Below, piece after piece: positions 5,347-5,780 of a stretch of 5,780 nucleotides of DNA. The translations under genes were made by a program, and so were the position numbers. Each line of letters starts with the position of its first letter. The first letter of the stretch is position 1. The stretch comes from Desulfotomaculum sp. (GTDB lineage: Bacteria > Bacillota > Desulfotomaculia > Desulfotomaculales > Nap2-2B), in NCBI GenBank assembly GCA_003445555.1, contig DMDI01000073.1, positions 1 through 5,780 of the forward strand, given 5' to 3'. Under the pieces are notes generated by a model. It was not told the DNA's origin, did no database searches, and saw only the letters and a program-made list of their open reading frames with translations.

Positions 5347-5355
5347 TGTTAAAAT
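5347..5355 (+). promoter_or_regulatory. Possible extended -10 promoter element for the thiazole gene
   Basis: TGTTAAAAT fits the extended -10 pattern (TG-n-TATAAT) with one mismatch and lies 42 nt before the start codon; the -35 region (around TATAAT/ATAATT, 17-18 nt upstream) is poor. The implied leader is about 35 nt and contains no TPP riboswitch. The spacer 5164-5396 otherwise shows only AT-rich sequence and the two ribosome binding sites. Confidence 0.3.
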
Positions 5356-5396
5356 GAAGCTAAACCAAAAATAAATCAGGGAGGAATATATAAGTA

Positions 5397-5627
5397 ATGC
5401 CACTGGAAGATATTACTATTTCAAAAGCTATTATTACCCGGTACAATCAGGAATTACTGTCAGCCTTAGAATCAGACGTAGCTATTGCAGGTGGAGGACC
5501 GTCGGGGCTGGTGGCAGCATTTTATCTGGCTCAACAGGGTGCACAGGTGGTATTGTTTGAGCGTAATTTGAGTTTAGGCGGGGGAATGTGGGGCGGGGGG
5601 GGGATGTTTAAACAAATTGTAGTTTAA
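5397..5627 (+). CDS. thi4: Thi4-type thiazole synthase / thiazole biosynthesis protein, N-terminal part (3' damaged)
   Basis: The first 76 codons of the Thi4 family, cytoplasmic enzymes that build the thiazole half of thiamine from NAD, glycine and sulfur (bacterial and archaeal members can use free sulfide). [16 protein letters not shown] is the family's usual start; a dinucleotide-binding [10 protein letters not shown] follows at 32-41, then [19 protein letters not shown] is preceded by GGGAGGA 11 nt upstream. Family members are about 260 residues. Here TAA appears where relatives have Gln in IVVQEEAK, yet the next codons still read EEAKP. The preceding run of nine G, reading GGGGMF where relatives have GGGMMF, and the adapter sequence from 5690 show that this is the unreliable end of a read. 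The stop is therefore probably an error, and the true gene continues off the contig. Confidence 0.85.
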   Translation: MPLEDITISKAIITRYNQELLSALESDVAIAGGGPSGLVAAFYLAQQGAQVVLFERNLSLGGGMWGGGGMFKQIVV

Positions 5628-5689
5628 GAAGAAGCAAAACCGGGTTTTGATACTTTTTAAATACAAATTGGGTAAAAAACAAACCCCCC

Positions 5690-5767
5690 AGATCGGGAGA
5701 GCAAAAGGCTGAAATCCCGGCACGCCCAAATATCGCATGGCGCCTTCTGCCTGGAAAAAAAAAAAAA
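5690..5767 (+). other. Sequencing artefact: degraded Illumina TruSeq adapter read-through plus poly(A)
   Basis: From 5690 the sequence aligns without gaps to the TruSeq index adapter as read at the end of a short insert. AGATCGGGAGAGC matches AGATCGGAAGAGC at 12 of 13 bases. The next 21 bases match ACACGTCTGAACTCCAGTCAC at 15 of 21. Six bases (GCCCAA) sit in the index position. Then 24 bases match ATCTCGTATGCCG followed by TCTTCTGCTTG at 19 of 24. A G and a run of A from 5755 follow, as seen when a read passes the adapter end. The match order, spacing and poly(A) tail leave little doubt, and the mismatches fit low-quality bases. The sequence here is not genomic; 5768-5780 is equally suspect. 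Confidence 0.93.
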
Positions 5768-5780
5768 CAACAAGATAAGT

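Noticed and set aside
5356..5396. TPP riboswitch ahead of the thiazole gene
   Set aside because: The leader is too short and AT-rich and lacks the conserved CTGAGA and other thi-box segments.
5628..5780. Downstream coding continuation of the thiazole gene to the window end
   Set aside because: Only a few residues (EEAKP) retain homology; several stops follow and bases from 5690 are adapter sequence.

Overview
The window reads as a piece of a Gram-positive, Clostridia-type (Firmicutes) genome, most likely from a draft or metagenomic assembly. The lineage is inferred from strong GGAGG-type ribosome binding sites, AT-rich spacers, a RemA-like protein, and a DUF4912 plus GH57 gene pair. The species cannot be named from this sequence. 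No new biological system is evident; the most informative content is decayed mobile DNA, a pair of palindromic repeats and a sequencing-adapter artefact at the right end.

Layout. Bases 1-267 (+) hold the 3' end of typA/bipA. Only 3 nt beyond its stop is the stop of a convergent gene (271-636, -) for a RemA/DUF370-like protein with a shortened loop and an extra helical tail. Bases 637-1242 hold no intact gene. On the minus strand they contain the collapsed ends of an IS3-type insertion sequence with an 18-codon OrfA stub (661-878), the frameshifted N-terminus of a Dam-type adenine methylase (878-1002) and the C-terminal part of a tyrosine recombinase (1006-1158). Bases 1159-1242 show nothing I recognise.

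Bases 1243-2340 (-) hold, in transcription order, an intact HD-domain hydrolase, a 52-residue single-helix membrane protein and an Mth938/DUF498 protein lacking its first strand. Two near-identical 28-nt perfect-arm palindromes (1542-1569 and 2387-2414) bracket the HD and membrane genes. The inner one supplies the stop codon of the membrane gene and sits where the DUF498 gene has lost its N-terminus. Bases 2499-2690 (+) are a NUDIX hydrolase fragment lacking both ends, which runs into the 3' end of the next gene.

Bases 2706-5163 (-) are a healthy two-gene unit: a membrane-anchored DUF4912 protein followed by a complete GH57 alpha-glucan branching enzyme, suggesting glycogen or other alpha-glucan metabolism. 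Across a 233-nt divergent spacer, a Thi4-type thiazole synthase gene starts at 5397 (+). It breaks off in noisy, homopolymer-rich sequence at about 5595-5689. From 5690 to 5767 the sequence is a degraded but ungapped copy of the Illumina TruSeq read-through adapter followed by poly(A). The end of this contig is therefore not genomic, and the apparent stop in the thiazole gene is probably a sequencing error.
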